DNA of 50,559 nucleotides from Deltaproteobacteria bacterium (lineage in GTDB: Bacteria; Desulfobacterota; Desulfomonilia; UBA1062), in contig DSBG01000166.1 of the NCBI GenBank assembly GCA_011046135.1, positions 1 through 50,559 on the forward strand, written 5' to 3'. Every line of letters starts with the position of its first letter. Within the stretch, counting starts at the first letter, position 1. Made by a program: the position numbers and the translations under genes. Under the pieces are notes generated by a model that had not been told where the DNA came from, did not search any database, and saw nothing but the letters and a program-made list of their open reading frames with translations. Below, one piece after another: positions 9,336-19,541 of this stretch.

Positions 9336-11555
9336 TCAACGAGGTTGACGCCCGAGAAATCTGAAATACTCATACATGAGGGCGTTGGCCTTCACCGCCC
9401 GCTCGGGGGTCTGATAGAAAACGGGCTTGTAGGTGGATCCCTCCACGGAATAGACTGTCTTGCTGTTCATGTCTGTGAGGAGGCTCACCCCGAAAACGGG
9501 TTTCTGGTATTTTTCCATGAGGGTCGCGATGAGCTTCAGGTAGTCTCTCTCAAAGGTGTGCATGTAGGTGCTTGCAGTCTCAAGGAACTCCTTGGTATAC
9601 GTTGGGTCCGCCCTGCCAACTGCATCCAGCATGCGCTCGATGAAAATCGCGCGGCCCATGACTCCGAGATTGAGGACTGAGTCGCACCCATCCCATTTCA
9701 TCAGTTCCTCCATGATGGTGGTCATGAGTGCATTGTCGGGTTCTCCGACGATGTCAACAGGGTTTGCGCGGCTCCAGTAGGCAGGGAGAATCTGGTCAAA
9801 ACGCTCGATGAGTTCCGGTGATAGCTTAGGAAGAACGAGGCCGTAGCTAGCACAGAGATCAGCGGTGATCACTCCCCAGCCACCACCCAGCGTCATGATG
9901 CCAACTCGATTGCCCTTTGGCATGGGCAGCGAAGAAAAAGCTGCCGCAAGATCCAGCAGATCCATGGACTGTTCAACCTTGACGATGCCCGCCTGCCGAC
10001 ACACGGCATCGAAGACCTTGGAATCGGAAGACATGGCACCGGTGTGGCTGGATGCGGCTCGGCTGCCCGCTTCACTCTGACCACCCTTGAGCAGGACAAT
10101 AGGTTTTTTTCTGCTCAACCTTCGTGCACTCTCGAAAAAGCGCCTGCCGTCCCTGACCCCCTCGATGTAGAGGATGATGATCTTGGTGAGATCATCGATC
10201 TCGAAGCTGTCGATGAAATCTTCAATGGTGATCATTGCCTCGTTTCCCGATCCGCAGAAACCACGTATGCCGATGCCCTGCTCCTCGGCAAATCCGAGCA
10301 GCTGCACACCCATGTTGCCCGACTGGGCGACCACCGCTGTCCCGCCCTGCTTGGGGCGAACAGGGGAACCGGTACAGTAGAGGTTGATGTGGGGGTTTGA
10401 CAGCCCCATGGTGTTGGGACCGAGGATCAGGAGCCCCTCGGAGCGGGCCTTCTGCACGAGTTCCTGCTGGAGTCGTATGCCCTCTGCTCCGGTTTCGCCG
10501 AATCCCGAAGAGATGAGTAGCACGTTGCGGATTCCTTTTTCCTTGAGTTTCGGCAGGAGTCCCATGACGTGCCTGGCAGGGATGGTGACAACGGCCAGAT
10601 CCACCTTGTCAGGCATGTCGGTGACATTCGTGAATACATCCCTTCCGGCAATGGACTCACCCTTTTCGTTTACGAGAAAGATGTCGCCTGGAAACCCGCC
10701 GCTGATCGTGTGGGTGAGCAGCAGGTGGCCCCACTTCCCAAGTTTGGATGATGCACCGATGAAGGCGATGGATCGGGGATAGAACAGGGCTCCTATAGCA
10801 TGCGGATCAACGGGGATAGAAGCCGAGGGTTCACCCGGTACTTCTGAGATGACCGCCAGGGCGTCAACTGCGCAGATCCGTCCCTCCCGGGAGACAATCA
10901 GGGGATTGATATCGGTCTCTGCGATATCCGGATAGTCGATTGCAAGTCTCGAGAGTCCGACCAGGGTTGAGATGATCGCATCGCGATCGGCTGCGTTCTC
11001 GCCACGGAAGGCACCCAGAAGTTTCTGGGCCTGAATCTCGGAGATCATCTCGACGGCATCCTGCTCACTCAAGGGGGCGATTCTCAGGGAAATGTCCATC
11101 AGTGCCTCGGTGAAAATTCCCCCAACGCCGAACATGACCACCGGTCCGAACACGGGATCACGGGAGAGTCCTGCCACGAACTCCCGGTTCCCTTTCAGGT
11201 ACGGTTGCACCAGAATGCCTTCGAGTTCTTCCAGTGCCTCATTCTCGATGGCGATTGCTGCCTGTTCGACTGCCGATGATTCGACGAGGTTGAGGTGTAC
11301 GAGGCCACGCTCGGTTTTGTGGAGCAGTCTCTGCCCAAGTCCCTTGAGCACCACGGGGAACCCGATGTCTCGGGCAGCTGCCACTGCGTCAGATGCCGTG
11401 GTTACAACGATCTCCCGAACGACAGGCACTCCGTATGCAGCGAGGATTTTCTTCGATGCGTGTTCATCGAGCGCTGTCTGACCCGATTCCCTGGCCCTGG
11501 ATAGAGTCTCTGCAATGTCCACCAAACCATCCTCCTCTTCTGTGAGCATAACCAT
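9336..11555 (-). CDS. NDP-forming acyl-CoA synthetase (acetate--CoA ligase ADP-forming family), N-terminal ATP-grasp then CoA-binding/ligase domains
   Basis: N-terminal ILAAYGVPVVREIVV...GFPVVLKG...HKTERGLV...DINPLIV; then FYPRSIAFIGASSKLGKWGH, VAQSGNMGVQLL, ASSHTGAMSSD (phospho-His region). Confidence 0.92.
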   Translation of the reverse strand: MVMLTEEEDGLVDIAETLSRARESGQTALDEHASKKILAAYGVPVVREIVVTTASDAVAAARDIGFPVVLKGLGQRLLHKTERGLVHLNLVESSAVEQAAIAIENEALEELEGILVQPYLKGNREFVAGLSRDPVFGPVVMFGVGGIFTEALMDISLRIAPLSEQDAVEMISEIQAQKLLGAFRGENAADRDAIISTLVGLSRLAIDYPDIAETDINPLIVSREGRICAVDALAVISEVPGEPSASIPVDPHAIGALFYPRSIAFIGASSKLGKWGHLLLTHTISGGFPGDIFLVNEKGESIAGRDVFTNVTDMPDKVDLAVVTIPARHVMGLLPKLKEKGIRNVLLISSGFGETGAEGIRLQQELVQKARSEGLLILGPNTMGLSNPHINLYCTGSPVRPKQGGTAVVAQSGNMGVQLLGFAEEQGIGIRGFCGSGNEAMITIEDFIDSFEIDDLTKIIILYIEGVRDGRRFFESARRLSRKKPIVLLKGGQSEAGSRAASSHTGAMSSDSKVFDAVCRQAGIVKVEQSMDLLDLAAAFSSLPMPKGNRVGIMTLGGGWGVITADLCASYGLVLPKLSPELIERFDQILPAYWSRANPVDIVGEPDNALMTTIMEELMKWDGCDSVLNLGVMGRAIFIERMLDAVGRADPTYTKEFLETASTYMHTFERDYLKLIATLMEKYQKPVFGVSLLTDMNSKTVYSVEGSTYKPVFYQTPERAVKANALMYEYFRFLGRQPR

Positions 11556-11938
11556 AAATATCAGGGGTAATCACAGAGGTGATCTTTAAAGAGCAACTAT
11601 ACCATGTCATGAACCTGTCTAAAAGGAAAGGTTTTTGGCCAGTTGCGGATGAAGCTCGCTACCAGGCAGGGGTGTGCCATACCGGAAAACGGGGTGCTTC
11701 GGGATAGGAGGGTGATGACCAAACGACTGACTTCGTGAACTGAAAGCTCCTGCGCGAAGGAAACGGCTCCTGATACACAAGCGGGGAAGGAGGTAAATAC
11801 CGCTGCGGACCCCTGTTCATGGGGGACCCTGCCCAGTTCTGAACCTGCGACCATCCACCCATGTCCGGGCAAAAAACGAACTTCCGAATGTGTCAGTTCG
11901 GCTGTGCGGCCTGATCTCAAGTGGGAGCCCCGTCAGAC

Positions 11939-12511
11939 TCACTTGTTGTTGAATGTATCCTTCTGAACAAGGGCTTCACGATTGATTTTTCGCGGCGCCA
12001 TCCACAGGTGCTTGCTCTCTGGAGAAGATGAGTGGAGAAAGCGCATTCTCGAGGCAAGTTCCCTGCTCATGGCGTCTTCATACCCCGTGACCGTATAGTA
12101 GATCGCCCGATCGAAAAACAGCACGACCTTGTTGTTCAATTCCAGGGACAACGAGAGTTCATAGGCGGATTGATCCATCTGGTTTTCCAGCACAAAGAGC
12201 CAGAGATGCCTCTTTATCAAGAGCAGGGTCACCACCACTTCGTTCAGGGGAATATTTTCTTCGAAGCGTTTTTTCCCGAGATCGATATAGTGCTCCTTTA
12301 TCCCCTCTTTCTGCATTTCCTTGCTGAGCCATGAATCCAACCGCCGGTAGACATCGTAGACTCGGGTGTAGAGCTCATTGACAGGGAGGTACCGATAGCT
12401 CTTTGTTTTTTCATTTGTCAGAATGTCCTTCATCAGACGTCTGGTCAGCGTGTCTGCGTTTTCTTGGATGAGTTCCACCATTTTCTGATATGTTCTCTGT
12501 TCAGTCTCCAT
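11939..12511 (-). CDS. RsbRD N-terminal-like sensor domain protein
   Basis: All-helical 190-aa protein: MVELIQENADTLTRRLMKDILTNEKT...YDVYRRLDSWL...ENIPLNEVVVTLLLIKRHLW, resembling the RsbRD/RsbR-type N-terminal domain. Confidence 0.6.
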   Translation of the reverse strand: METEQRTYQKMVELIQENADTLTRRLMKDILTNEKTKSYRYLPVNELYTRVYDVYRRLDSWLSKEMQKEGIKEHYIDLGKKRFEENIPLNEVVVTLLLIKRHLWLFVLENQMDQSAYELSLSLELNNKVVLFFDRAIYYTVTGYEDAMSRELASRMRFLHSSSPESKHLWMAPRKINREALVQKDTFNNK

Positions 12512-12882
12512 AGCGTTCACCCTCCTTTTCCGTCGTTTGCCCTGTCTTATTTCATACACCTGGCGCTCACAACACCGTACACGTTCAATTCAGAACATCA
12601 GACACAGTATCACGCTGCACCGTGAAAAAAGAACCACACAACCATCATCAGGGGGATTGATCTTGCCAGGGCCGTGTTATTTTCTCTCAGCACTGAAACC
12701 CTCTGAAAAGAAACTCATGTGTGCACCGTGGATACAATTTCATAACAGAACAACGGTACGCATTATACCATACTGGAACGGAAAGCTCAAGGAGAAATAC
12801 GGGATTCCCAAGGAATGAAGACCACGGAACCAGTCTGTTTTTTGTCAGAATTCAGAGCCCGCATCCACCCCGCGGATGATCC

Positions 12883-13203
12883 ATGAATTTCATTGACATC
12901 GGTGATGGAGGGACACATTGTTCATGCATGAATACGATCCCTGTTGCCTGTGCCTTCTGCGGGAGGAGACATGATATTCCCCGTGCAGTTTTGGAGATCT
13001 GGTCCACAGTGTGCCCCTGTGGAGCACGGGGATTCTTGGACTATGAGGAAGAACTCTCCTGTGACTCGAGAAGAGATGAAAGGGGGCCGTCCAGTGAACC
13101 CCTCGCCCTGTTCGGCACGTGCGTGACGTCCTCCACACCGGTGCCGGTTCATATCGACGAACACTACCGCAGGTGGTGCGTCTGCTGGTACCGCGCGAAA
13201 TGA
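12883..13203 (+). CDS. Small zinc-ribbon-like hypothetical protein
   Basis: CAFCGRRHDIP...CPCGARGF paired Cys motifs; true start may be 12928 (MNTIPVACAFCG). Confidence 0.4.
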   Translation: MNFIDIGDGGTHCSCMNTIPVACAFCGRRHDIPRAVLEIWSTVCPCGARGFLDYEEELSCDSRRDERGPSSEPLALFGTCVTSSTPVPVHIDEHYRRWCVCWYRAK

Positions 13204-13444
13204 TCATCGCGGGCAGGGGTCGTCAGAACGGTGGAGGACCAGCAATCACATGGGTGCGGCCGGCAGATGTGTACAGAAAGCCTGGAGAGACAACCACGAT
13301 CCAGGGGAACAGAGGGTTTTCCTTAAGACGTCCTGCCTTGTAATCTTCATGCATCTCCCTATATACAGAAAGCATGAGGAACACCCTTGTGCTCGAAGAG
13401 TGGTCGTCCGGATACCGATGATGGGCCGACGTGGAGGAGGATGC

Positions 13445-14014
13445 ATGGGAATTTTTCAGAGCCTGATGAAACAGCGACGGTCGATACGGGAGTATAAAGA
13501 GAAAGACGTTCCCATCTCTGTGATTCGAGAACTCATTGCAGATGCCTGTGAGGCTCCCAGCGCAGGCAACCGGCAGCCGTGGGGATTCATCGTGATATCA
13601 AACCGTGAGCTCATCGGGCGTCTCTCCGAGGAGAGCAAGAAGAACCTCCTGGAAGACATGAAGGTCATCAGGTCGCCCATCCTGCGGATGTATCGACCTG
13701 TCCTGAAAAATCCCGACTTCAACGTGTTTTACAATGCACCCTGCCTTGTGTACATCACCGGGCCAACGGTGGTTCATTCAGTGCCTGCCGACTGCAGCCT
13801 TGCCGCAGCCTACTTCATGTTCTCGGCAGCCGAGAGGGGGTTGGGCACCTGCTGGGTTGATCTGGGTGCGTATATAAAGGACGAGACGCTCCTCGATGAG
13901 ATTGGTCTTCCAAAGGACTACCGGATCATGGCACCGATTATCGTGGGGTATCCGAAAACGATTCCGGCTCGGCCGCCCCGTAACGAGCCAAGAATTCTAA
14001 AGATCGTGACCTAG
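13445..14014 (+). CDS. Nitroreductase family protein
   Basis: Start MGIFQSLMKQRRSIREYKEKDV with GGAGG upstream; ADACEAPSAGNRQPWGFIVIS; ERGLGTCWVDLGAY. Confidence 0.92.
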   Translation: MGIFQSLMKQRRSIREYKEKDVPISVIRELIADACEAPSAGNRQPWGFIVISNRELIGRLSEESKKNLLEDMKVIRSPILRMYRPVLKNPDFNVFYNAPCLVYITGPTVVHSVPADCSLAAAYFMFSAAERGLGTCWVDLGAYIKDETLLDEIGLPKDYRIMAPIIVGYPKTIPARPPRNEPRILKIVT

Positions 14015-14077
14015 ACATGCAGATTCCCGGGGTGTGACATCACCCAAGATCCGACGGGAGTCCCGGGAGAGGGTTCA

Positions 14078-16267
14078 ATGGTGAGGAAACTCATCGCAAT
14101 GATGCTTGTTGCGCTGTTGATGCCTGCGTGGGTCTCCGCCGAAGGACCCTCGCGGCCGAAGGTCGGCCTTGTGCTCAGTGGTGGAGGCGCCCGGGGCGCA
14201 GCCCACGTGGGGGTGCTCAGAGTTCTCGAAGAACTGCACGTGCCGATTGATTACATCTCGGGAACCAGTATGGGTGCTATCGTGGGAGGGCTCTATGCAC
14301 TTGGAATGCCCCTGGATGAGCTGGAGGCCATTGCAACACAAACGGACTGGGCAGCGATATTTTCCGACACCATCGAGCGGAGGAACCAGCCCTACCGCCT
14401 GAAGGATGGTCCCCAGAACTATTTCCTGACCTACGAGATTGATTATGAGCAGGGCACCTGGCTTCCCAGGGGAGTACTCGCCGGGAAACGCCTCGATCTC
14501 ATGCTCCGATCGCTCACCCTCAATACCGGTGAAGACTTCGATGAATTTCCCATACCGTTTCGGGCCGTAGCTGCAGATATCGAAACCGGGGCTGTCAAGG
14601 TGTTCGGTAGAGGCGACCTGGCACAAGCCCTGAGGGCAAGCATGGCAATACCCGGGGTGTTTTCTCCCGTGGAGTATGAAGGAGTTCTGCTCGTGGACGG
14701 CGGTGTGGTGAACAACCTGCCCGTCGACATCGTGAAGCAGATGGGTGCAGAGAGAGTGATCGCAGTGAACATCGGCACACCCCTGAGAGACAGAGACCAG
14801 CTGAATGATTTTCTTGACATCACAGATCAGATCACCAATATCCTGATCTTCCGCGATGTGGCGGTCCAGATGGAAAATCTCGAGGCGAACGACCTGCTCA
14901 TCGTGCCAGATCTGGGTGACATAACCTCGGCGAGCTTCGACAGAATGCATGAAGCCATGGAGATCGGAAGAAGAGCGGCCCGTGAAGTCGAGGATCAACT
15001 CCTTCGATATGCCGTGGATGAGGAACAGTACCGGGCCATCCTGCGGAAACAGGCTGCACGGGTGAGACGTCCTGAGATCATCGATTTTGTCGAAGTGCGA
15101 CAACCCTCCCTCGTCAGCTCGGATTTTATCAGAAGACGCTTCGAGGAGAGGGTTCAGGAGGTATTCGATGTGGATCTTTTCGCCTACGATGTGTTCGAGA
15201 TCTATGAACAGGCGGATTTCGAGGATATCGACTTCGAACTGGTGGAGAATAACGGTCGGCAGGGCCTGCTCATTGAAGCGGTGGAGAAGACTCATCCACG
15301 ACACAGGGTCCGGTTCGGTGTTGAACTCGCAGACAACTTCGAGGGAGAAAGTTTCTATCTCGTGTTCCTCGATTACACCGTAACCAGGGTCAACCGCCTT
15401 GGTGCCCAGTGGAAGAACGAAGTCTGGTTCGGCAGAACTCGCAGGTTTTTCAGCGAGTTTTACCAGCCTCTGGATCCGTACATCTGGCACGTGTTTCTGG
15501 CCCCCCATGCCGAGTACCGAGTCTTCCCGGTGGATCTGTATGCAGGCAGCAGCAGGTTTGCCCAGTATGAGGTGCAGACACGCACGGGAGGAATCGATCT
15601 GGGACTCCAGATGGGAGAGTACGGGGAGATCAGATTTGGAGCTCTGCGTGGAATGAACAGATCATCTCTCGATATCGGGGACCCAACCCTGCCGGAAGCA
15701 CGCTATGATAATGGCGCGTGGAAACTGAGTCTCGATATCGATCGCCTTGACAGCAGCACACTACCACGGGACGGGGTGAAGATCGAGGCTTCGCTTCTTG
15801 CGGGCAGACATGCCCTTGGTGCGGATGATACCTATGAACTTCTGGAGATTGCGGCTCTGAAGCCATTTACTACAGGACGTCACACCCTGATAGCTTCTGG
15901 AAGATGGGCCACGGTGATCGACAGTTCCGATCCTCTTGCCCAGGGATTTACCTTAGGGGGATTTCTCGACCTCTCCGGACTCAGGCCGGATCAGCTCTAC
16001 GGGCAGCACCTGGTCCTGGGAAAATTGATCTATCAATGTCGGATTCTGCGTCTGCCAGCATTCATGGGAAGAGACCTGTATGCCGGAATGTCTCTCGAAG
16101 CAGGCAACGTGTGGGAGATGCGATCCGACAGGAGCACGGGGGATCTCATCAGAGCAGGAAGCCTGTTTGCCGCTGCGGATACCATCCTTGGACCCATCTA
16201 TCTCGGTCTCGGGCATGCAGAGGGAGGTAACACAGCCGTGTATTTCTCCCTGGGGAGACGGTATTGA
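14078..16267 (+). CDS. Patatin-like phospholipase with C-terminal Omp85/surface-antigen beta-barrel (PlpD-like)
   Basis: Signal peptide; GLVLSGGGARGAAHVGVLRVLEEL, GTSMG nucleophile, DGGVVNNLPV; C-terminal barrel-like region ending in Tyr. Confidence 0.92.
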   Translation: MVRKLIAMMLVALLMPAWVSAEGPSRPKVGLVLSGGGARGAAHVGVLRVLEELHVPIDYISGTSMGAIVGGLYALGMPLDELEAIATQTDWAAIFSDTIERRNQPYRLKDGPQNYFLTYEIDYEQGTWLPRGVLAGKRLDLMLRSLTLNTGEDFDEFPIPFRAVAADIETGAVKVFGRGDLAQALRASMAIPGVFSPVEYEGVLLVDGGVVNNLPVDIVKQMGAERVIAVNIGTPLRDRDQLNDFLDITDQITNILIFRDVAVQMENLEANDLLIVPDLGDITSASFDRMHEAMEIGRRAAREVEDQLLRYAVDEEQYRAILRKQAARVRRPEIIDFVEVRQPSLVSSDFIRRRFEERVQEVFDVDLFAYDVFEIYEQADFEDIDFELVENNGRQGLLIEAVEKTHPRHRVRFGVELADNFEGESFYLVFLDYTVTRVNRLGAQWKNEVWFGRTRRFFSEFYQPLDPYIWHVFLAPHAEYRVFPVDLYAGSSRFAQYEVQTRTGGIDLGLQMGEYGEIRFGALRGMNRSSLDIGDPTLPEARYDNGAWKLSLDIDRLDSSTLPRDGVKIEASLLAGRHALGADDTYELLEIAALKPFTTGRHTLIASGRWATVIDSSDPLAQGFTLGGFLDLSGLRPDQLYGQHLVLGKLIYQCRILRLPAFMGRDLYAGMSLEAGNVWEMRSDRSTGDLIRAGSLFAAADTILGPIYLGLGHAEGGNTAVYFSLGRRY

Positions 16268-16349
16268 TGGTGCTCACCAAGCTTTTTTCCTCCCGCTTAG
16301 GGACGTTTCCTTTCAAGAGAAAAGAAGCGCCTGGTTTCCTGCCGGGCAT

Positions 16350-16391
16350 GTCCGGGTACCATTCCTTTGCTGAGGAACAGAGTACCCGGAC
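16350..16391. other. Long near-perfect hairpin between convergent genes
   Basis: GTCCGGGTAC...GTACCCGGAC (10 bp perfect outer stem) enclosing TTCCT-ttgctg-AGGAA. Confidence 0.8.
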
Positions 16392-16423
16392 GCTGCCCGA
16401 AGAGAAATGACAATGAGGTGTCT

Positions 16424-17077
16424 CTAGTACTTCCATCCCCAGAATCCAAAGGCGAGGATATTCATGATGATGGGTACCGCGTAGATGAACGCCACGATCT
16501 GAAGCTTGGCCTTCATGGTCTTGCGGGTGATCACCCAGATGGCGGCACAGAAGAAGTGGAAATACCCGATGAAGAAGATGAGCCAGATCCCCTTGAAGGA
16601 CAGGTACCAGCAGGGATATTCCCAGACCAGGTGACCGCCGATGTTGAGCAGACACTCGACGAACACGCAGAAAATCGCATACCCGATTGCCCAGAACCAC
16701 ATTTCAGGAAGCCCCAGAATCGTGACCTTTTTGCCTTCGGTGAGCGTGTGATAGAAGACGATACCCAGGAGCAGGAACATGAACATGATCTCTATGTTCC
16801 ACCCCACCATGGTGCGCAGCGCCGTGTCGCCAGGGGTCGTCCAGAAGGCTGATCTCTGGGTGAAGTGCAGGATCCAACCGTTCCAGGTCTCGTTGAAGAA
16901 ATCGACCCCGAAGATGGTGAACCCTGCAAGAACCGCGTTCCAGTTCCCGGTCTCTTTCGCGTGCTTGATCTCCTTGGCGTAGATATAAAACACGATTGCA
17001 AGTAGCGTGATGATGTACCACTTCACCATGGAAAGATCCCTGAGCCCATCGAAAGCCTGTAATGTTGCCTCTGTCAT
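16424..17077 (-). CDS. Hypothetical multi-pass membrane protein
   Basis: 217 aa Trp/Phe-rich ORF with several hydrophobic helices; GGAGG-like site upstream. Confidence 0.75.
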   Translation of the reverse strand: MTEATLQAFDGLRDLSMVKWYIITLLAIVFYIYAKEIKHAKETGNWNAVLAGFTIFGVDFFNETWNGWILHFTQRSAFWTTPGDTALRTMVGWNIEIMFMFLLLGIVFYHTLTEGKKVTILGLPEMWFWAIGYAIFCVFVECLLNIGGHLVWEYPCWYLSFKGIWLIFFIGYFHFFCAAIWVITRKTMKAKLQIVAFIYAVPIIMNILAFGFWGWKY

Positions 17078-17510
17078 TGGTATACCCTCCTTTGTTTTCT
17101 ATACAATGCCCGCCGGAGCGAGCATGAAAGGGACGCCAGGGGAGGTCTGCACAATCTTCTCCGCCTGGGCCCTGTCGTATGTGCGGGCAGAGCTCCCCGG
17201 GAACTCAGGGACTGACTGGAAACATGATGAAGGGTGTGACGAAGACCCCTGTGGTGTGGGGCCGGCGTTTCTGATCCTCGCTGCAGTATACCTTTGCGTA
17301 CGCAGTTTCAGAAAGGCACCGAGAAACCGAACATCCGTACAATCTCTCCCCATTCCAACCCTTATCAATCAAATGAATTGTTTATCTTTAATCTGAACCC
17401 GTTGTTTTGTCAACCCAGGACACCACCGGCGAACCCGATGAGATTGGACGAGTCATCCGGTAGCTGATCTGCTATACTTCACAAAAAAAGAGTGCAGGGA
17501 GATGGGTTAG

Positions 17511-19301
17511 ATGAAGATGAGGAGGAGTATCGCTGGTGCCCTGTGTGCTGCATCCATTGCCGGGCTGCTGATGTGGGGGTGCGCCTCGCTCACTGCAAGG
17601 CCCGAATTCACGAAGAGAGACATGCCTGAGGTCACGAGGTACCTGACCACCCTCATTTCAAAGTCAATGAAGAAAAACAAGATCGTTGGTATGAGCATCG
17701 CGCTTGTAGATGATCAGAAGCTTCTCTGGGCGCGCGGTTTCGGCTTCGCCGATCTGGAAAACAGTGTGCCCGCCACCAAGAACACCGTGTACCGTGTGGG
17801 TTCGATCTCCAAGGTGTTCACCGCAACGGCAGTGATGCAACTGGCACAGGCTGACAAGGTTGATATCGACGCCCCCCTTGGAACCTACGTGCCTGAGTTT
17901 TCCATCCGAACACGTTTTCCCGACGCCCCTGACATCACGGCGAGAAACATCATGACCCACCATTCAGGACTCCCCACAGACTATCTCAGGGGCATGTTCG
18001 CCCAATCTCCGGAGAGCCTTGAGATGCTTGTTTCAAGGATCCATGATGAGTACACGGCATTCCCCTCCGAATACGTTTTCTGCTACTCCAACCTTGCCAT
18101 GAGTATCCTCGGGCGACTGGTGGAACATGTGGATGGGAGAGAATTCTCAAGGTACATGCACGAGGAGATACTCCATCCCCTGGGGATGAATCGATCTTCA
18201 TTCGACCGGAGAGATGAGACAGCAGGGCTCCTTGCAAAATCCTACTACAAGGGCAAACGCCAGGATGAATATCCCCTGCGCGACAAGCCAGCAGGATCCC
18301 TCTATTCAAGTGTTGCGGATATGAGCCTGTTTGTGAGCATGATCTTTGCGGACGGGAGAGCGGGAGAGACGCAGCTTCTCCACCCTTCCGCACTCCAGGA
18401 GATGCTGCGTGTGCAGAACAATGACACCCCTTTGGATTTAGATACGAAGACAGGTCTGAATTGGCTGATTCACGAGAAAGAGGGTATGGGAACGATCGTG
18501 CACCACAGTGGTGGCGTTGTCTCGTTTTACAGTTACCTCTACGCCGTGCCGCACCACAAGATTGCCGCGATCGTGATGACCAATTGTGTGGAGGGTGCAC
18601 GTGCCTCCAATGAGATCTGCATGGAAGCTCTGGAGGCTCTCTATGAACTCAAGACAGGAACAACAGTACCGAAAAACAAGAAACCGGTTCCTGATGTCTC
18701 GTTTGATCCTGAACGGCTTGAAGAATACACCGGCTACTATGACACCATCGCAGGCTTTGTTCCCCTCCGTCTGAAAGGATCCAGGCTGGTAGCCACCATC
18801 GGGGAGAAGCCGTTTGTCCTGGTACCGAGACAAGATGGCACCTTTGGCCTGAAACCCCTGCTCTTCGGGTTCCTTCCCAGAAACAAGCCCGCGTTTAATA
18901 CCATGAACATCGTGTTTAAGGATGTCTCGGGATACCGAATGCTTGCCCACAAGGAGGGAGAAACGCTTACGCGAGTGGGAACACGGCTGGAAGCTCCAGT
19001 GATTCCCGATGCATGGCAGAAACGACTCGGCCGGTACGAGGTTGTGGAACAGGGTGAGTACGGCATCTCTGTGGAGAAGATCACCCTGCGCATGGAAGAT
19101 GGGTTTCTGCTCGGTGATGTTACAGGGGTGCCCCCTTGGGGTACAGGCATCAGCCTGGCCCTGCTCCCCCTTGATAAGGGAACGGCTGTCGTCATGGGTC
19201 TTGGCAGGAGCAGGGGAGACACGGTTACGATTCGGGAATCCGGAGCCGGGGAAGTTCTGTACGTCTATGGGTATACATTCAAACGTATCAGTTTTGAATA
19301 A
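17511..19301 (+). CDS. Serine hydrolase, class C beta-lactamase/PBP-like, probable lipoprotein
   Basis: Lipobox-like LLMWGCAS; GSISKVFTATAVMQL (SxxK); YSNLAMSILGRLVEHV (YxN); HHSGGVVSFYSYL. Confidence 0.9.
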   Translation: MKMRRSIAGALCAASIAGLLMWGCASLTARPEFTKRDMPEVTRYLTTLISKSMKKNKIVGMSIALVDDQKLLWARGFGFADLENSVPATKNTVYRVGSISKVFTATAVMQLAQADKVDIDAPLGTYVPEFSIRTRFPDAPDITARNIMTHHSGLPTDYLRGMFAQSPESLEMLVSRIHDEYTAFPSEYVFCYSNLAMSILGRLVEHVDGREFSRYMHEEILHPLGMNRSSFDRRDETAGLLAKSYYKGKRQDEYPLRDKPAGSLYSSVADMSLFVSMIFADGRAGETQLLHPSALQEMLRVQNNDTPLDLDTKTGLNWLIHEKEGMGTIVHHSGGVVSFYSYLYAVPHHKIAAIVMTNCVEGARASNEICMEALEALYELKTGTTVPKNKKPVPDVSFDPERLEEYTGYYDTIAGFVPLRLKGSRLVATIGEKPFVLVPRQDGTFGLKPLLFGFLPRNKPAFNTMNIVFKDVSGYRMLAHKEGETLTRVGTRLEAPVIPDAWQKRLGRYEVVEQGEYGISVEKITLRMEDGFLLGDVTGVPPWGTGISLALLPLDKGTAVVMGLGRSRGDTVTIRESGAGEVLYVYGYTFKRISFE

Positions 19302-19541
19302 GGACCGTTCCTGAGGGGAATTGATTTTTCAGGGAGTCAGGAAGGAACGTGAAACCGGGCCCGTGCATGTCAAGATGTGCGGTGCATGGGATCATCCCGC
19401 AGAAGAGCTAAGGTACACCCTCAAGCAGCGTGTTTCTGAAAGAACTCATAGACGAGTCGTCTCAGGAGAAATCTCCCTATGGAGGGATATTGTCAAAAAA
19501 AATCCATAACTTTTGGTTATACCCCTCCTTCGGATGCCGGG

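Noticed and set aside
14075-15508. 477-aa minus-strand ORF antisense to the patatin gene
   Set aside because: Shadow ORF opposite a well-supported patatin-like CDS; no recognisable motifs.
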